NCBI GenBank assembly: GCA_963719325.1
Contig: CAVRBW010000001.1
Location: 62,001-126,000, forward strand
Direction: 5' to 3'
Length of the DNA: 64,000 nucleotides
Origin: DATBLE01 sp963719325
Lineage (GTDB): Bacteria > Actinomycetota > Thermoleophilia > Gaiellales > Gaiellaceae
A program made the position numbers and the translations under genes. Below are positions 24,660-34,363 of the stretch, piece by piece; within the stretch, counting starts at the first letter, position 1, and every line of letters starts with the position of its first letter. Under the pieces are notes generated by a model. The model was not told where the DNA came from. It did no database searches and was given only the letters and a program-made list of their open reading frames with translations.

Positions 24660-27328
24660 CTACTGGCCGGTTTCGCCGGCCACCGCGTAGACCTTCATCA
24701 CCTCGTCGCCGTAGTGGTTGATCACCTTGACGGCGATCTTGCCCGTCTCGGGCGGCGGGAACGGGCGGCTCTCGGTTCGAGTACAGCCTCGCCCACGCCG
24801 CTTCGTCGATGTCGGCGCGAAGGGCCTTCCGGAGCGACTCGTACGGATCGCCCGCGCCGGTGAAGTACGCCTCGCGGACGAAGAAGCTCTCCTCGTTGTA
24901 GTTCGTGTCGACGAACCAGCAGGCGATGTCGTCGGTCGAGCTCGAGCGGACCTGCGCCGGTGGTCGGGTCGTAGACGTCGAGGCCGCGGATCTCGACCTG
25001 GACGAGGTCGTCGCCCGTCCGGCGGATCGTCGACGTCGGGCTCGCCGAAGATCATGAACAGGTTGCCGGCGCCCGTCTTCTTCAGCAGGTCGGCGCCCAT
25101 CGTCGAGGTCGGGGTTCATGCGGACGAGAAGGACGCGCAGCCTGCCGAGCTTGCGCTCCTCGGCGGCGACCGCCCAGCCCGAGCTCATCGGACGGGGCGA
25201 ACTCCTTCGCCGTCTCGCCGGCGGAGGCGTCGAACGCGAAGCCGCAGACGAGCAGCAGGTCGGCGCCGGCGCCCTTCGACGGCCTCCTTCGCCGCCTCGC
25301 GCACCTGGTCGGCGTCGACGGTGCCGTACTCAGGCCCGATCGAGACCGCGACCGTCCGCTCCGCTCCGTCGGCGTCGGTGAACGCGCCGCGGGCGTGCAC
25401 CCAGATCGCCGGCGCTCGGGTCGAGCCAGTCGAAGCGCAGGTGCTCGCTGCTTCACGGTGTTCTCGACGCCCGCCTTGCGGAGGTTGTCGAGGATCGTCG
25501 GGACGAAGTCGAGCGTCGACTCGGCGAGGCCCTCGAGCATCGTCGGCCGGCTCGAGCGTCCGGTGCGGCGAAAGGCTCTCGACCGTGAACGGGCCGGTGA
25601 CGCGCACCTTCTTGCGATCCTCCTGCGGCTGGTCGTAGAGCGTCTCCTGGTCGGCGTGACGGGCGATCGCGGCGTCGATCTCCTCGCGGCTCATGCCCTC
25701 CGCGATGTCCGGGTTCTGCGCGATCGACTTGAGCGTGATCGTGCGGCACCGTCGCGGCAGATGAAGCCCTGGCGGACGTCGGAGCTCGTCGCGCAGCTCG
25801 ATACCACGAGTAACGATAAAGTCATCAGTCGCGTGCGTGCCAGCGCGACCGCGACCCGCGAGGTGTCGATCGTGATCCAGCGCCGGCCCCACTTCTCGGC
25901 CACGACTGCGGTAGTGCCGCTACCACAAGTCGGGATCGAGCACGAGGTCGCCCGGATCTGTTGTCATGAGCAGGCAGCGCTCAATGACCTTGAGGTTCGT
26001 CTGGACGACGATACACCTTCGGACCGCCGTACTGATCCTGCCCCACGGTGTCCGTCCCAGATGTTGCTGTAGCGGAAAGACCGGGAAGTCGTCGATGTAA
26101 GCGCACGTAGCAGAGAGCTCTGTCCGACGCGCGCAATCGGCCGGTTGGCAGATCGCAGCCGAGCCATGCCCTCGCGATTGGTCTTCCACTCCACCGGCAC
26201 CTTGGCATGGAATGTCGCCGCCTTCGACATCGACGTCGAAGTAACCACTCTTCTCCGCCTCCCGCACTCGTCTATGACGTCAGCTACTCCGACTCCCGAA
26301 CCGCCCTTGCGCCTGCCACCAACTCGGCCGTCCGTCGCGCTTGAACCGGACGCACCCCACCGTCATCGTCTCGCTCCAGCGTGCGTATAGCGCCCCGCAC
26401 CCGCTCCGCCCACTTCCTTGGCCGAGTAGAGCGTCCGGAACTTCAGCGCGTCCGCTTCGCTGCGCGTACCACAGGACGTAGTCCGCTAGTGCCGGCCACC
26501 CACTCCCCCGTCGCGCCAGCTAGTCTTCTAGAAGGTGATCAGTGAGACGAAGTTCTCGCTGCCGAAGACCTCGTCGAGGAGGCTCCGAACGAGATGGACA
26601 TTCTCGTCGCCGATCTGAACGAAGATCGACCCTGTCTCGTTGAGCAGCTCGTGCGCGACCACGAGCCGGTCGCGCAGATAGCGTGAGATACGAGTGGATG
26701 CCGAGCTCCCAGGTGTCGCGGAAGGCGCGGATCTGCTCGGGCTGACGCGTGAGCATCACTCGACCTTCCCGTCCGTCACGTCGCGCTTCCGCGTGGACAC
26801 CTGCCAGTTGCGAGCCGAACTTGATCCCGTAGGGCGGGTCGAGGTAGATCGTCTGCACCTTGCCCCGGAGACCCTCCTTCTCGGCGAGGCTCGTCATCAC
26901 CAGCAGCGAGTCGCCGAGGATCAGCCGGTTCGACCAGTTAACTGCTCGTGCTAGTAGAAGTCGACGAGCTGCTCGAACTCGATACCCGTTGAAGTCGTCG
27001 AACAGCGTCAGCTCCGGCTCGGGCTCGCCGGCGGCTGCCGTCTCCCGCAGGTTCTCGACGATCACCTTCGGGTGCAATCTTCTCCTGGATGTAGACCGGA
27101 ACGACCGGCACCTCGAGGTCGACTGCGTCCTGCTCGTCCTTGCCCTTCCAGACGAGCTGCGGGTCGAGGCTCGGATCGCGCGGATAGAGCATCGTCCTCG
27201 GCGAGCGCTCGTCATCGGCGAGCATGCCGCGCAGCTCGTTCGTCGGGATGTTCGCGCGCTTGTCCTGGTGGCGGATCGCCTCGACCGGCGTCGCGCGGAG
27301 CCTTGGCGCACGCCTTGCGCGTGCTCAT
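24660..27328 (-). pseudogene. DNA adenine methyltransferase, Mod subunit (beta class), many single-base insertions
   Basis: About 889 codons if repaired. Read on the minus strand: MSTRKACAKAP, NIPTNELRGMLADDERSPRT, then motif IV TIYLDPPYGIKFGS, TRQPEQIRAFRDTWELGIHS, and later motif I DP-TCGSGTTAVVAEKWGRRW after removal of one base. Motif IV before motif I is the beta-class order of type III-like Mod proteins. The end reads KIAVKVINHYGDEVMKVYAV. Frame changes fall at about 24771, 24955, 25028, 25101, 25189, 25276, 25413, 25450, 25541, 25740 and 25753 and continue upstream; each one resolved is an extra base. The start overlaps the Res stop by four bases. Confidence 0.8.
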
Positions 27329-30300
27329 ACGGGCAGCCCCTCCGCTCGGGCAACGAGATAGTTGTGGATCGCGTTCTCGGCATTCCAGGGGTCGGTGATC
27401 TCGATGAAGTCCCAGCGGCCGAAGCGGCCGAGCGCGTTCACGCCCGGCACCCAGCGCGTCTGCGCCGTCGCGACCCGCTCGACCTTGTCGCGGCGAACTT
27501 CGCCGGTCACCTCGACCACGAGGTTGAGCAGGTCGTCGCCGTGGCCGTCGTCGATTCTGACGACGAAGTCCGGGAGATAGGCGCGCTCCTTTGCGTCGAC
27601 TGTGTAAGGAATCGTGAACCCCAGCCCCTGGTTCTTCACGTACGCCTTCACCTCGGGCATCGCCTCCAGCCGCTGCGCGATCACGTGCTCCCAGTTGGAG
27701 TCGGCGGCCACGTACTCGACGTGGCACGCTCACGGGTCGGTGACCATCATCGGCTTCGCCGTGTCGAAGTCGACCGCGGCGGTCGACCCCTCCGGCTCGT
27801 ACGGGCGCGAGGACGGCGACGAGCCGCGCCTCGCCGCGCTCGGCCGACGACGATGCCCGCGGGCGATCCGCTCGACCGCCGCGCTCCGCCTGCTGGTGGA
27901 GCAGGAGCAGCTGCGGGAACGTGTCGTCGTGCAGCTCGACGCGACGTGCGCAGCCACTCGCGGGTCGCCTCGACGAGCTGCGGGAACAACCACAGCCGAT
28001 CAGCGGAAGTGACGCGCCTGCCAGCTCGCGCGCGAGCGTGAACAGCTACCTCCTGCTCGCGCTGCGACCGCAGGTCGTCGAGAGTCGTGGATCTCCCGCT
28101 CGCCGACGATGCCCGCCACCTCGGTCTCGGTCGGCACGTCCTTCGGTCGAGAGCGCGAGCTCGCGACTCGTCGCCGAACGTCCAGCGCGAGCCGCTCGCC
28201 GTCGACAGCTCGTAGCGGTAGCCGACGACGCGCGGGAAGCGGATCTCGCAGCGCCGCGCGCTCGGGGAGCGCCCGCACCCGCGTCATCAGCGCCCCGGCT
28301 TCGGATCGACGGCCGATCCCGAGGTGGGGATGAAGCTGAACGGCACGCCGTACACCTCGGCGTACTCCGGCTCGAAGTAGCCCGTCGTCGTCGGCGACGT
28401 AGCTCATCCGCCGCAGCCCGCGGCCGACGACCTGCTCGCAGAGCAGCTGCGTGCCGAAGGCGCGCACGCCGAGGATGTGCGTGACCGTGTTCGCGTCCCA
28501 GCCCTCGGTGAGCATCGAGACCGACTGACGACGCAGCGGACGCTGCTCGCCGAGCTTGCCCGGCTTGCCGACCGTGTTCATCACCTCGCGCAGCAGGTCC
28601 TCGTCGGTCAGCTCGTCGACGTCGCGGCCGGGCAAGCGGGCGCGGTATCTCGCGCCTTGAACTCGTCGATCTCGCGGGCGGCGACCGCCTTGAAGTCGGC
28701 GCTCATCGCCTCGCCCGACTCGAGCTGCTCGCGAGTCGATCAGGATCGTCTGCGGCCGGTCGCAGCCACCCGCCGTCCTCGCTCGTTCGAGAGCAGGTCG
28801 AGCTCGCCCGGCACCGCCACGCGTCATCCCGTCCGGAACTCCCTCTCCCAGCCGGCGACGTAGTCGTAGACCAGCTTCGAGACGCTCGTGTTGTTGCAGA
28901 CGACGATGAACACCGGCGGCGTGGTGCCGCGCGCTCGGCCCGCTCGCGCTCCTCCCAGCGTCGGTACTGCTTCTCGTAGTTGCCGTACAGCGCTGTGCAG
29001 CGCCGCCTGGAGCTCGTCGGGAAGCTGCGGCTGCGCCCTCGCGGCGTCGGTCTCCTTCACGTTCTTCTTCGGCAGCTCGGTCGCGGATCCGCGCCCAGAG
29101 GTTGCGGTAGGTCGGCGCAGCTCGCTGACCATCGCGTCGTCGGCGACCGGGCACGCGCGGGATCTTCACGATGCCCGACTCGATGGCGTCGATCAGCGAG
29201 AAGTCGCGTGACGACCCAGGGGAAGAGCGTCCCCTCCGGCCAGCCGGAGCCGCGCAGGAAGAACGGCGTCGCCGACAGGTCGTAGACGACCTTCGGACCC
29301 CGAGCTTGCGCTGCGACCGCCTCGCAGCCCCGTCACCCAGACCCGCGCCTCCTCGGTCGCGCTGCTCGGCCTCCTTGCGCTCCTCGCCCTTGAGCGTCTC
29401 CTCCTCGCCGTCCGGCTGCGCGCGGTAGCAGTGGTGCGCCTCGTCGTTCAGGACGACGATCTGGCGCTTCGTACCCGAGGCCGCGGCAGACGCGGCGCAC
29501 CATCTCGTCCGGCGTCTCGAGCGAACGGGCTCGTCGCCTCCGCGCGTCGAGCAGCTCCTTGGTCAGTCTTCGACGCCGGCGTTCCTGTCCCGCTGGCAGG
29601 AAGCGCGTGGAAGTTCGTGATGACGATCTCGCGCCTGCCCGAGCTGCTCGAGTCGATCCGGCCGGCATGATGTCGCGCTGCCGGTAGTAGTTGTCCGGGT
29701 CGTTCGGGGAGCAGGACGCGCAGCCGGTCGCGGATCGTGATCCCGGGCGTGACGACGAGGAAGGCGTCAGAGAACCGCGCGTCCTGCGGGTTGGCCAGCT
29801 TGTTCAGCGTCTGCCAGGCGATCAGCATCGCCATGACCACGGTCTTGCCCCTGCCGGTCGCCATCTTGAACGCGATCGCGGTACAGGCCCGGGTTCGTGC
29901 CCGTCGTCAGCCTCGCGCAGCTCGTTCTCGATCCAGGCGTCGCCCTGCTTCGTCGCGCCCTCGGTCAGGTAGATCGCGGTCTCGAGCGCCTCGACCTGGC
30001 AGAAGAAGAGCGGCCGCTCGCGCGTCTCGTCCGTCCAGTACTCGAGCAGCCTGCGGGTCGTCGGTGTCACGCCCGGCCAGTGGCGAGGCGCGCCAGTTCG
30101 CGACGCGTTCCCGGATCTGGTTGATCAACCGGTTCTCCTCGATCCGGTCGCGCGTCCACTGCGTCTCGAGCTCGAGCTGCGCACCGCGCACCTTCGAGGC
30201 CGGAATGGGCATGAAGTAGGAGCTCGGACGCCGCTCTTCGTCGATCTCGTTGGTGATCCCGGTGTCGCCGAATCGCCAGTGCCGCGCCGGCTCGTGGAAC

Positions 30301-30341
30301 GGCGAGTTCAGGATCGGGTTCTCGATGACGGCGTCTGTCAA
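27325..30341 (-). pseudogene. Restriction helicase-nuclease, Res subunit (type III-like), many single-base insertions
   Basis: About 1000 codons if repaired. From the TTG at 30341: DAVIENPILNSPFHEPARHW and SSYFMPIPASKVRGAQLE. Then a helicase core with Walker A FKMATGRGKTVVMAMLIAW and a DEAH box VVLNDEAHHCYRAQ, a late helicase motif VVGRGLRRMSY, and a C-terminal nuclease-like region YLPDFVVRIDDG followed by LVVEVTGEVRRDKVERV. This is the plan of Res proteins paired with large Mod subunits: ATP-driven translocation, then PD-(D/E)xK cleavage. Frame changes recur about every 60-120 bp. It is first in the res-mod operon. True inactivity cannot be told from sequencing error. Confidence 0.78.
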
Positions 30342-30427
30342 GAAGGGACACACTAACGCCGCTGCCTGCCGGTGAGCTCCTGCGCCGCTTGACAATCCGG
30401 GGGGCTTTGCGGCAAGGCTGCGCGTGC

Positions 30428-30476
30428 CGCTCGTCCGCAGGGCGATCCTCGCGGTCGAGCGTGCCGACGAGGACGG
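30428..30476 (+). repeat. Island right direct repeat (attR-like)
   Basis: The second copy of the 49-bp repeat described at 20915. It is followed by an intact end of the FAD oxidase reading frame (ASVAARAVAALPRVLGLRLG, then TR and TAG at 30550-30552). This stub lacks the rest of the gene and overlaps the EamA start by one base, so it is probably the native 3' end left behind. Confidence 0.75.
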
Positions 30477-30552
30477 GCGCCGCGCATCCGTGGCGGCACG
30501 GGCGGTGGCCGCGCTGCCACGCGTGCTCGGCCTTCGTCTCGGCACTCGCTAG
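30429..30552 (+). pseudogene. Detached 3' end of the FAD oxidase gene
   Basis: A 41-codon stub equivalent to the last part of the gene at 19669-21038: LVRRAILAVERADEDGRRAS then VAARAVAALPRVLGLRLGTR. The frame is intact to the TAG at 30550-30552. Codon use differs from the left copy after the shared 49 bp, while the protein is nearly the same. The next gene begins at the last base of this stop codon, which supports it as the original gene end. Confidence 0.75.
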
Positions 30553-31367
30553 TGGGCGCCGACGCCTTCGGTCTTGCCCTCGCGGCCGCGTTTCTCCATG
30601 CGGCCTGGAACGTGCTTCTCGCCCGCACCCGGAATCCACAGACGGCGACCACCGTCGCGTTCTGTGTCGCGACCGTCGCCTGGGCTCCCGTCGCCGTCGC
30701 GCGATGGCGCGTCGAGGCGTCGGCGTGGCCGTACATCGCCGGCAGCGCGGCGTTCGAGCTCGCCTACGTGCTCCTGCTCGGCGCCGCCTACGCACGGGCG
30801 CGGCTGTCGGTCTTCTACCCGCTTGCCCGGGGGGTCGCGCCGGTGCTCGTCCTCGCCGTCGCCGCGCTCGCACTCGGCGCCGCGACCTCGTGGTTGCAGG
30901 GGGTCGGCGTCTGCGCGGTCGGCGCCGGAATCCTGCTCGTACGCGGCCGCCGCCCGGATCGAGGCAGCACGCTCTTCGGGCTGACGATCGCGACCACGAT
31001 CGCCGGCTACACGCTGCTCGACAACAGCGGGGTGGCGCGCGCCGACCCGCTGACGTATCTCGAGCTGGTGATGATCCCGACGGCGCTGGCGTCGGCTGCT
31101 GTCGTCGCCGTCCGATCGGGACGTGCTGCGCTGCGTGCCGGCCTGCGCACCGAGACGGTCCTGATCGGCCCGCTGACGCTTGCGCCCTACGCGCTCGTCC
31201 TCTTCGCCCTGCGGCTCGCGCCCGCCGCTCCGGTCGCGGCCGTGCGGGAGTCGAGCGTGCTCATCGCCGTCGCGCTGTCGGTGCTCTTCCTGCGCGAGCG
31301 TGTCTCGGGGTGGCATGCAGCGGGTGCGGCCGTCGTCGTCGCCGGGATCGCACTCCTTGCCGTCTAG
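30552..31367 (+). CDS. EamA/DMT-family transporter
   Basis: A 271-residue membrane protein with about ten helices in two EamA halves. It shows FGLALAAAFLHAAWNVLLAR at the start and ESSVLIAVALSVLFLRERVS near the end, the conserved PxE/RE-type motif of the second repeat. The GTG at 30552 overlaps the preceding stop by one base. Before island insertion it would have followed the FAD oxidase in one operon, hinting at export or uptake of an amine or amino acid. Its stop codon lies within the operator of the next gene. Confidence 0.83.
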   Translation: MGADAFGLALAAAFLHAAWNVLLARTRNPQTATTVAFCVATVAWAPVAVARWRVEASAWPYIAGSAAFELAYVLLLGAAYARARLSVFYPLARGVAPVLVLAVAALALGAATSWLQGVGVCAVGAGILLVRGRRPDRGSTLFGLTIATTIAGYTLLDNSGVARADPLTYLELVMIPTALASAAVVAVRSGRAALRAGLRTETVLIGPLTLAPYALVLFALRLAPAAPVAAVRESSVLIAVALSVLFLRERVSGWHAAGAAVVVAGIALLAV

Positions 31368-31397
31368 ACATACTAGACGCCGTCTAGTAGACTAGAC
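31362..31397 (+). promoter_or_regulatory. Clustered GTCTAG/CTAGAC operator
   Basis: Within 36 bp GTCTAG occurs at 31362 and 31382, and CTAGAC at 31364, 31373 and 31392, forming overlapping inverted repeats. The cluster ends four bases before the ATG at 31401 and begins in the EamA stop codon. It is AT-rich against its surroundings. Likely the binding site of the HTH domain encoded just downstream (autoregulation). Confidence 0.6.
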
Positions 31398-31400
31398 AGC

Positions 31401-32078
31401 ATGATGACGCTCGACGAGAAGGTCCTCGCCGAGGCGCGCGAGGCGCGGCAGAAGCTCGTCGACATGGAGAGCCAGACCGCGCACGCTCGCATCGACTACC
31501 ACCACGCGATCAAGAAGCTCCACGCTGCGGGCGGCTCCCTCCGCGAGATCGCCGAGGTGCTCGAGCTCTCGCACCAGCGTGTCCACCAGATCGTCGAAGA
31601 TTCTCCGGCGGCGGAGCTGCCGCCGTACTGGGCGAGCCAGTCCTGGAAGCGGCGCGGCCACCGGGGGCGGTTCCTCGTTCGCTTCGACGACGACGCGCGG
31701 ACGATCGTGGCGAGCGCCGAGGAGGAGGCAGACACGCTCAAGCACGGGTATCTCGGGACCGAGCACCTGCTGCTCGCCCTGCTACGCCGTAGCATCGGCG
31801 ACCTCGACATCTCGGTGGAGGCCGCGCGCGACGAGATCGTCAAGCGTGTGGGTGAGGGGACGTCACCGCTCGAGCGGCGGAGGCGGCTGCCGTTCTCGCC
31901 GCGGGCGAAGCGTGCGCTCGAACAGGCGCTCGCCGAGGCGACGGCCGCGGGGCGCCGGGTGATCGTGGCGGAGGACCTCCTACTCGCCATCGCCTCCGAT
32001 CCGAAGAGCACCGGCGGCGAGGTCCTTCGCGCGCTCAGCGTCACACCCGAGTGGCTGCGCGACCAGCTCGGTCGGTAG
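31401..32078 (+). CDS. HTH-ClpN fusion protein (stand-alone Clp N-domain regulator)
   Basis: A 225-residue protein. Residues 1-65 hold an amphipathic helix and a helix-turn-helix (AAGGSLREIAEVLELSHQRV). Residues 95-225 contain a double Clp N-terminal repeat: TIVASAEEEADTLKHGYLGT, then EHLLLALLRR; and FSPRAKRALEQALAEATAAG, then EDLLLAIASDP. No AAA+ ATPase domain follows, so it is not a chaperone subunit. It may bind damaged proteins or adaptor ligands and transmit this to DNA. The start lies four bases after the operator, implying a leaderless message. Confidence 0.83.
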   Translation: MMTLDEKVLAEAREARQKLVDMESQTAHARIDYHHAIKKLHAAGGSLREIAEVLELSHQRVHQIVEDSPAAELPPYWASQSWKRRGHRGRFLVRFDDDARTIVASAEEEADTLKHGYLGTEHLLLALLRRSIGDLDISVEAARDEIVKRVGEGTSPLERRRRLPFSPRAKRALEQALAEATAAGRRVIVAEDLLLAIASDPKSTGGEVLRALSVTPEWLRDQLGR

Positions 32079-32488
32079 CCGCCGCGGCGGCTTCCCCTCC
32101 ACCGTTCACGCGGACGAGCAGGGCCGCCGCCCGGGCGGCCGTCTCGGCGAGGAGCACGCCGACCTTGGCGTCGCCCCCCACGGCGTCCTTCGGTCGCAGC
32201 CGCGGCCTCCGCGGCGACCTCGGCCGCGGCCGCGGCGAGATCTGCCATACGCAGCGGCAGCGCGATCGTCCGCTCGCGCGCCTCCTCCGAGCGGGTACGG
32301 AGGAAGTCCTGGTAGGCGGCCGCGTCCTCGGCCGCCAGCGGCGCAGCGTTGGCCGCCAGAGCCCGGGCGCGCCTCGCGAGGTCGGCTCGACCCGCGACGC
32401 GCGCGGTGACCGCGGCGAGCCCGGCGGCGAGCTCGATGGTCCTGACGATCGCGGGACCCGCCGCAAGAGGGGGTTCGTCAGGGCTCAC
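32041..32488 (-). CDS. Short cyclodeaminase/cyclohydrolase-like protein (FTCD_C family), one frameshift
   Basis: From the GTG at 32488: AAGPAIVRTIELAAGLAAVT, LARRARALAANAAPLAAEDA, AAYQDFLRTRS and IALPLRMADLAAAAAEVAAE. After an extra base near 32192 it continues DAVGGDAKVGVLLAETAARA and AALLVRVNGG. These are the helical-bundle features of formiminotetrahydrofolate cyclodeaminase and methenyl-THF cyclohydrolase (FchA). The usual Gly-rich N-terminal motif is missing, so activity is uncertain. Total length is 3n+1. It follows fhs on the same strand, consistent with one-carbon folate metabolism. Its 3' end overlaps the convergent HTH-ClpN gene by 38 bp. Confidence 0.65.
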
Positions 32489-32504
32489 CGCATCGTCAAG
32501 GATG

Positions 32505-32632
32505 GGTGATGGAGGACGGGCCTCTCGCGCGCGGAGGCGAGACCGCGCTCTCGCCGGAGCGCAAGAACGAGGCGCCACGCGTGCCGAAGGAGGGGGTCCC
32601 TGGGGGAACCCTGGGTTCCCCCACGCTAAAAA
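32505..32632 (-). repeat. Multi-hairpin intergenic repeat, type I copy 2
   Basis: On the minus strand it begins at the fhs stop codon with AGCGTGGGGGAACCC, closes the hairpin with GGGTTCCCCC, then has GACCCCCTCC, TTGCGCTCCGGCGAGAGC, GCGGTCTCGCCTCCGCGCGC and GTCCTCCATCACC. It separates fhs from the short cyclodeaminase gene within one operon. The GGCGAGA/TCTCGCC and GAGG/CCTC pairs predict two more stems after the main hairpin. Confidence 0.75.
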
Positions 32633-34296
32633 AGTCCAACGGTGCGCCCGTGCTCGTCGATGTCGACGTTGAACGCAGCGGGGGTGGCCGAGAGGCCGGG
32701 CATCGTCTGCATGTCGCCGCAGAGCGCGACCAGCCAGCCGGCGCCGGTGTAGGCGCGCACCTTGCGGATCGGAACCGTGAAGCCCGTCGGAGCGCCGGTC
32801 AGCTCGGGGTCGTGCGAGAGCGACAGGTGCGTCTTCGCCATGCAGACGGGGACTCGGTCGAGGCCCTGCGCGGTGAAGCGCTTGACGTCGTTCAGCGCGG
32901 CCGGGAGCAGCATCGCGCCGTCGGCGCCGTACACGCGCCTGGCGATCGCGTCGATCTTGTCGGCGATCGGCGCCTCGAGCGGGTAGATCGGCTCGAAGGA
33001 GCTCGGGGCCTCGGCGGCGTCGGTGACTGCCTCGGCCAACTCGACAGCGCCCTCACCGCCACCCTCGAACGACCAGTTCACGGCCGCCGAGTGGGCGCCG
33101 AGCTCGAGTGCCAGCCGGCGGACGGCCGCAACCTCGTCGTCGGTGTCGCCGGGGAAGCGGTTGACGGCGACCACCGCGTTGAGGCCGAACTCCTTGACGA
33201 TGCCGATGTGCCTGGCGAGGTTGGGTGCTCCGAGCTCGATCGCGTCGATTCCACCGTCCGGGTCTCCGCCGTGGTGCTTGAGCGCGCGCACGGTGGCGAC
33301 GAGCACGATCGCGCTCGGTGCGATTCCGCCGACCCGGCAGATGATGTCGAGCAGCTTCTCCATGCCCATGTCGGAGCCGAAACCCGACTCGGTGACCACG
33401 TAGTCGCCGAGCTTGAGCCCGACGAGGTCGGCGACGAGCGACGAGTTGCCGTGCGCGATGTTCGCGAACGGTCCGCAGTGGACGAATGCAGGCTGCCCCT
33501 CCAGCGTCTGGACGAGATTCGGCTTGATCGCGTCCTTGAGCAGCACGGTCATCGCACCTGCCGCGCGAAGCTGCTCGGCGGTGACGGGCTCGCCCGCCCA
33601 CGTGTAGGCGACGGTGATCTCGCTCAGGCGCCTGCGCAGGTCGAAGAGATCGCGCGACACGGCCGCGATCGCCATCACCTCCGAGGCGGCGGTGATGTCG
33701 AAGCCGGTTTCTCGCACGTACCCGTTCGCCCGGCCGCCCAGGCCGATCACGACCCCGCGCAGCGCGCGGTCGTTCATGTCGACGCAGCGGCGCCAGCTGA
33801 CCGTGAGCGGGTCGATCCCGAGGGCGTTGCCGTGCAGGATGTGCGCCTCGAGCATCGCGGACAGGAGGTTGTTCGCGGCGCCGATCGCGTGGATGTCGCC
33901 GGTGAAGTGGAGGTTCAGATCCTCCATCGGCACGACCTGCGCGTACCCGCCGCCCGCCGCCCCGCCCTTGATCCCGAACACCGGGCCGAGCGACGCCTCG
34001 CGGAGGCAGAGCACCGGCTTGCGGCCGATGCGGCCGAGCCCCTGCGCCAGCCCGACGGCCGTCGTCGTCTTCCCCTCGCCCATCTTGGTCGGGGTGATCG
34101 CGGTGACGCCGATGAGCTTGCCGCTCGGATGGTCGGCGAGCCGCTCGAGGACGGAGAGGTCGACCTTCGCCTTGTAGCGGCCGTAGAGCTCGATCTCCTC
34201 GTCGAGGAGGCCGGCCTCCGTCGCCAGCTCGTCGATCGGTCGAAGGATGGCCCTCTGGGCAATCTCGAGGCTGCTCGGCATCTTCGTCGTCGCCAC
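32626..34296 (-). CDS. fhs: Formate-tetrahydrofolate ligase
   Basis: A 556-residue enzyme, the normal family length, joining formate to tetrahydrofolate with ATP to give 10-formyl-THF in the cytoplasm. It has the ATP loop TPTKMGEGKTTTAVGLAQGL, REASLGPVFGIKGGAAGGGY, NLHFTGDIHAIGAANNLLSA and the C-terminal ALCGDMQTMPGLSATPAAFN. The GTG at 34296 lies seven bases after AAAGGAG. It is divergent from the molybdenum hydroxylase gene. The last codons run into the hairpin repeat, which begins at the stop codon. It probably supplies formyl groups for purine synthesis or recycles formate from oxidations. Confidence 0.95.
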   Translation of the reverse strand: MATTKMPSSLEIAQRAILRPIDELATEAGLLDEEIELYGRYKAKVDLSVLERLADHPSGKLIGVTAITPTKMGEGKTTTAVGLAQGLGRIGRKPVLCLREASLGPVFGIKGGAAGGGYAQVVPMEDLNLHFTGDIHAIGAANNLLSAMLEAHILHGNALGIDPLTVSWRRCVDMNDRALRGVVIGLGGRANGYVRETGFDITAASEVMAIAAVSRDLFDLRRRLSEITVAYTWAGEPVTAEQLRAAGAMTVLLKDAIKPNLVQTLEGQPAFVHCGPFANIAHGNSSLVADLVGLKLGDYVVTESGFGSDMGMEKLLDIICRVGGIAPSAIVLVATVRALKHHGGDPDGGIDAIELGAPNLARHIGIVKEFGLNAVVAVNRFPGDTDDEVAAVRRLALELGAHSAAVNWSFEGGGEGAVELAEAVTDAAEAPSSFEPIYPLEAPIADKIDAIARRVYGADGAMLLPAALNDVKRFTAQGLDRVPVCMAKTHLSLSHDPELTGAPTGFTVPIRKVRAYTGAGWLVALCGDMQTMPGLSATPAAFNVDIDEHGRTVGLF

Positions 34297-34363
34297 CTGT
34301 TTGCTCCTTTCCTGGATACGCACGTACGAGCGTAGCCGCAGCGCGTCGTTGAGAATGATCGGA

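Larger units (their letters stand above)
20915..30476 (+). mobile_element. Genomic island (defence genes) bounded by a 49-bp direct repeat
   Basis: The block at 20915-20963 recurs at 30428-30476: 37 identical bases, one mismatch, then 11 identical. It encodes LVRRAILAVERADEDG near the C-terminus of the FAD oxidase. Beyond the repeat the two gene ends diverge mainly at synonymous positions, so the left copy's distal part seems element-borne. Contents: DUF234-type ATPase, TIR-like protein, NYN protein, Mod and Res. The left half is visibly less GC-rich than its surroundings. No integrase or transposase gene was found, so the mode of entry is unknown. Confidence 0.75.

Noticed and set aside
24660..30341. 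Programmed ribosomal frameshifting as the reason for the many frame changes in Res/Mod
   Set aside because: The shifts number in the dozens, lack a common slippery sequence, and all need a base removed. Programmed shifts are rare and at defined sites.
34297..34363. Riboswitch between fhs and the molybdenum hydroxylase gene
   Set aside because: The gap is only 67 bp with ribosome-binding sites for both genes. There is no room for a known riboswitch fold.
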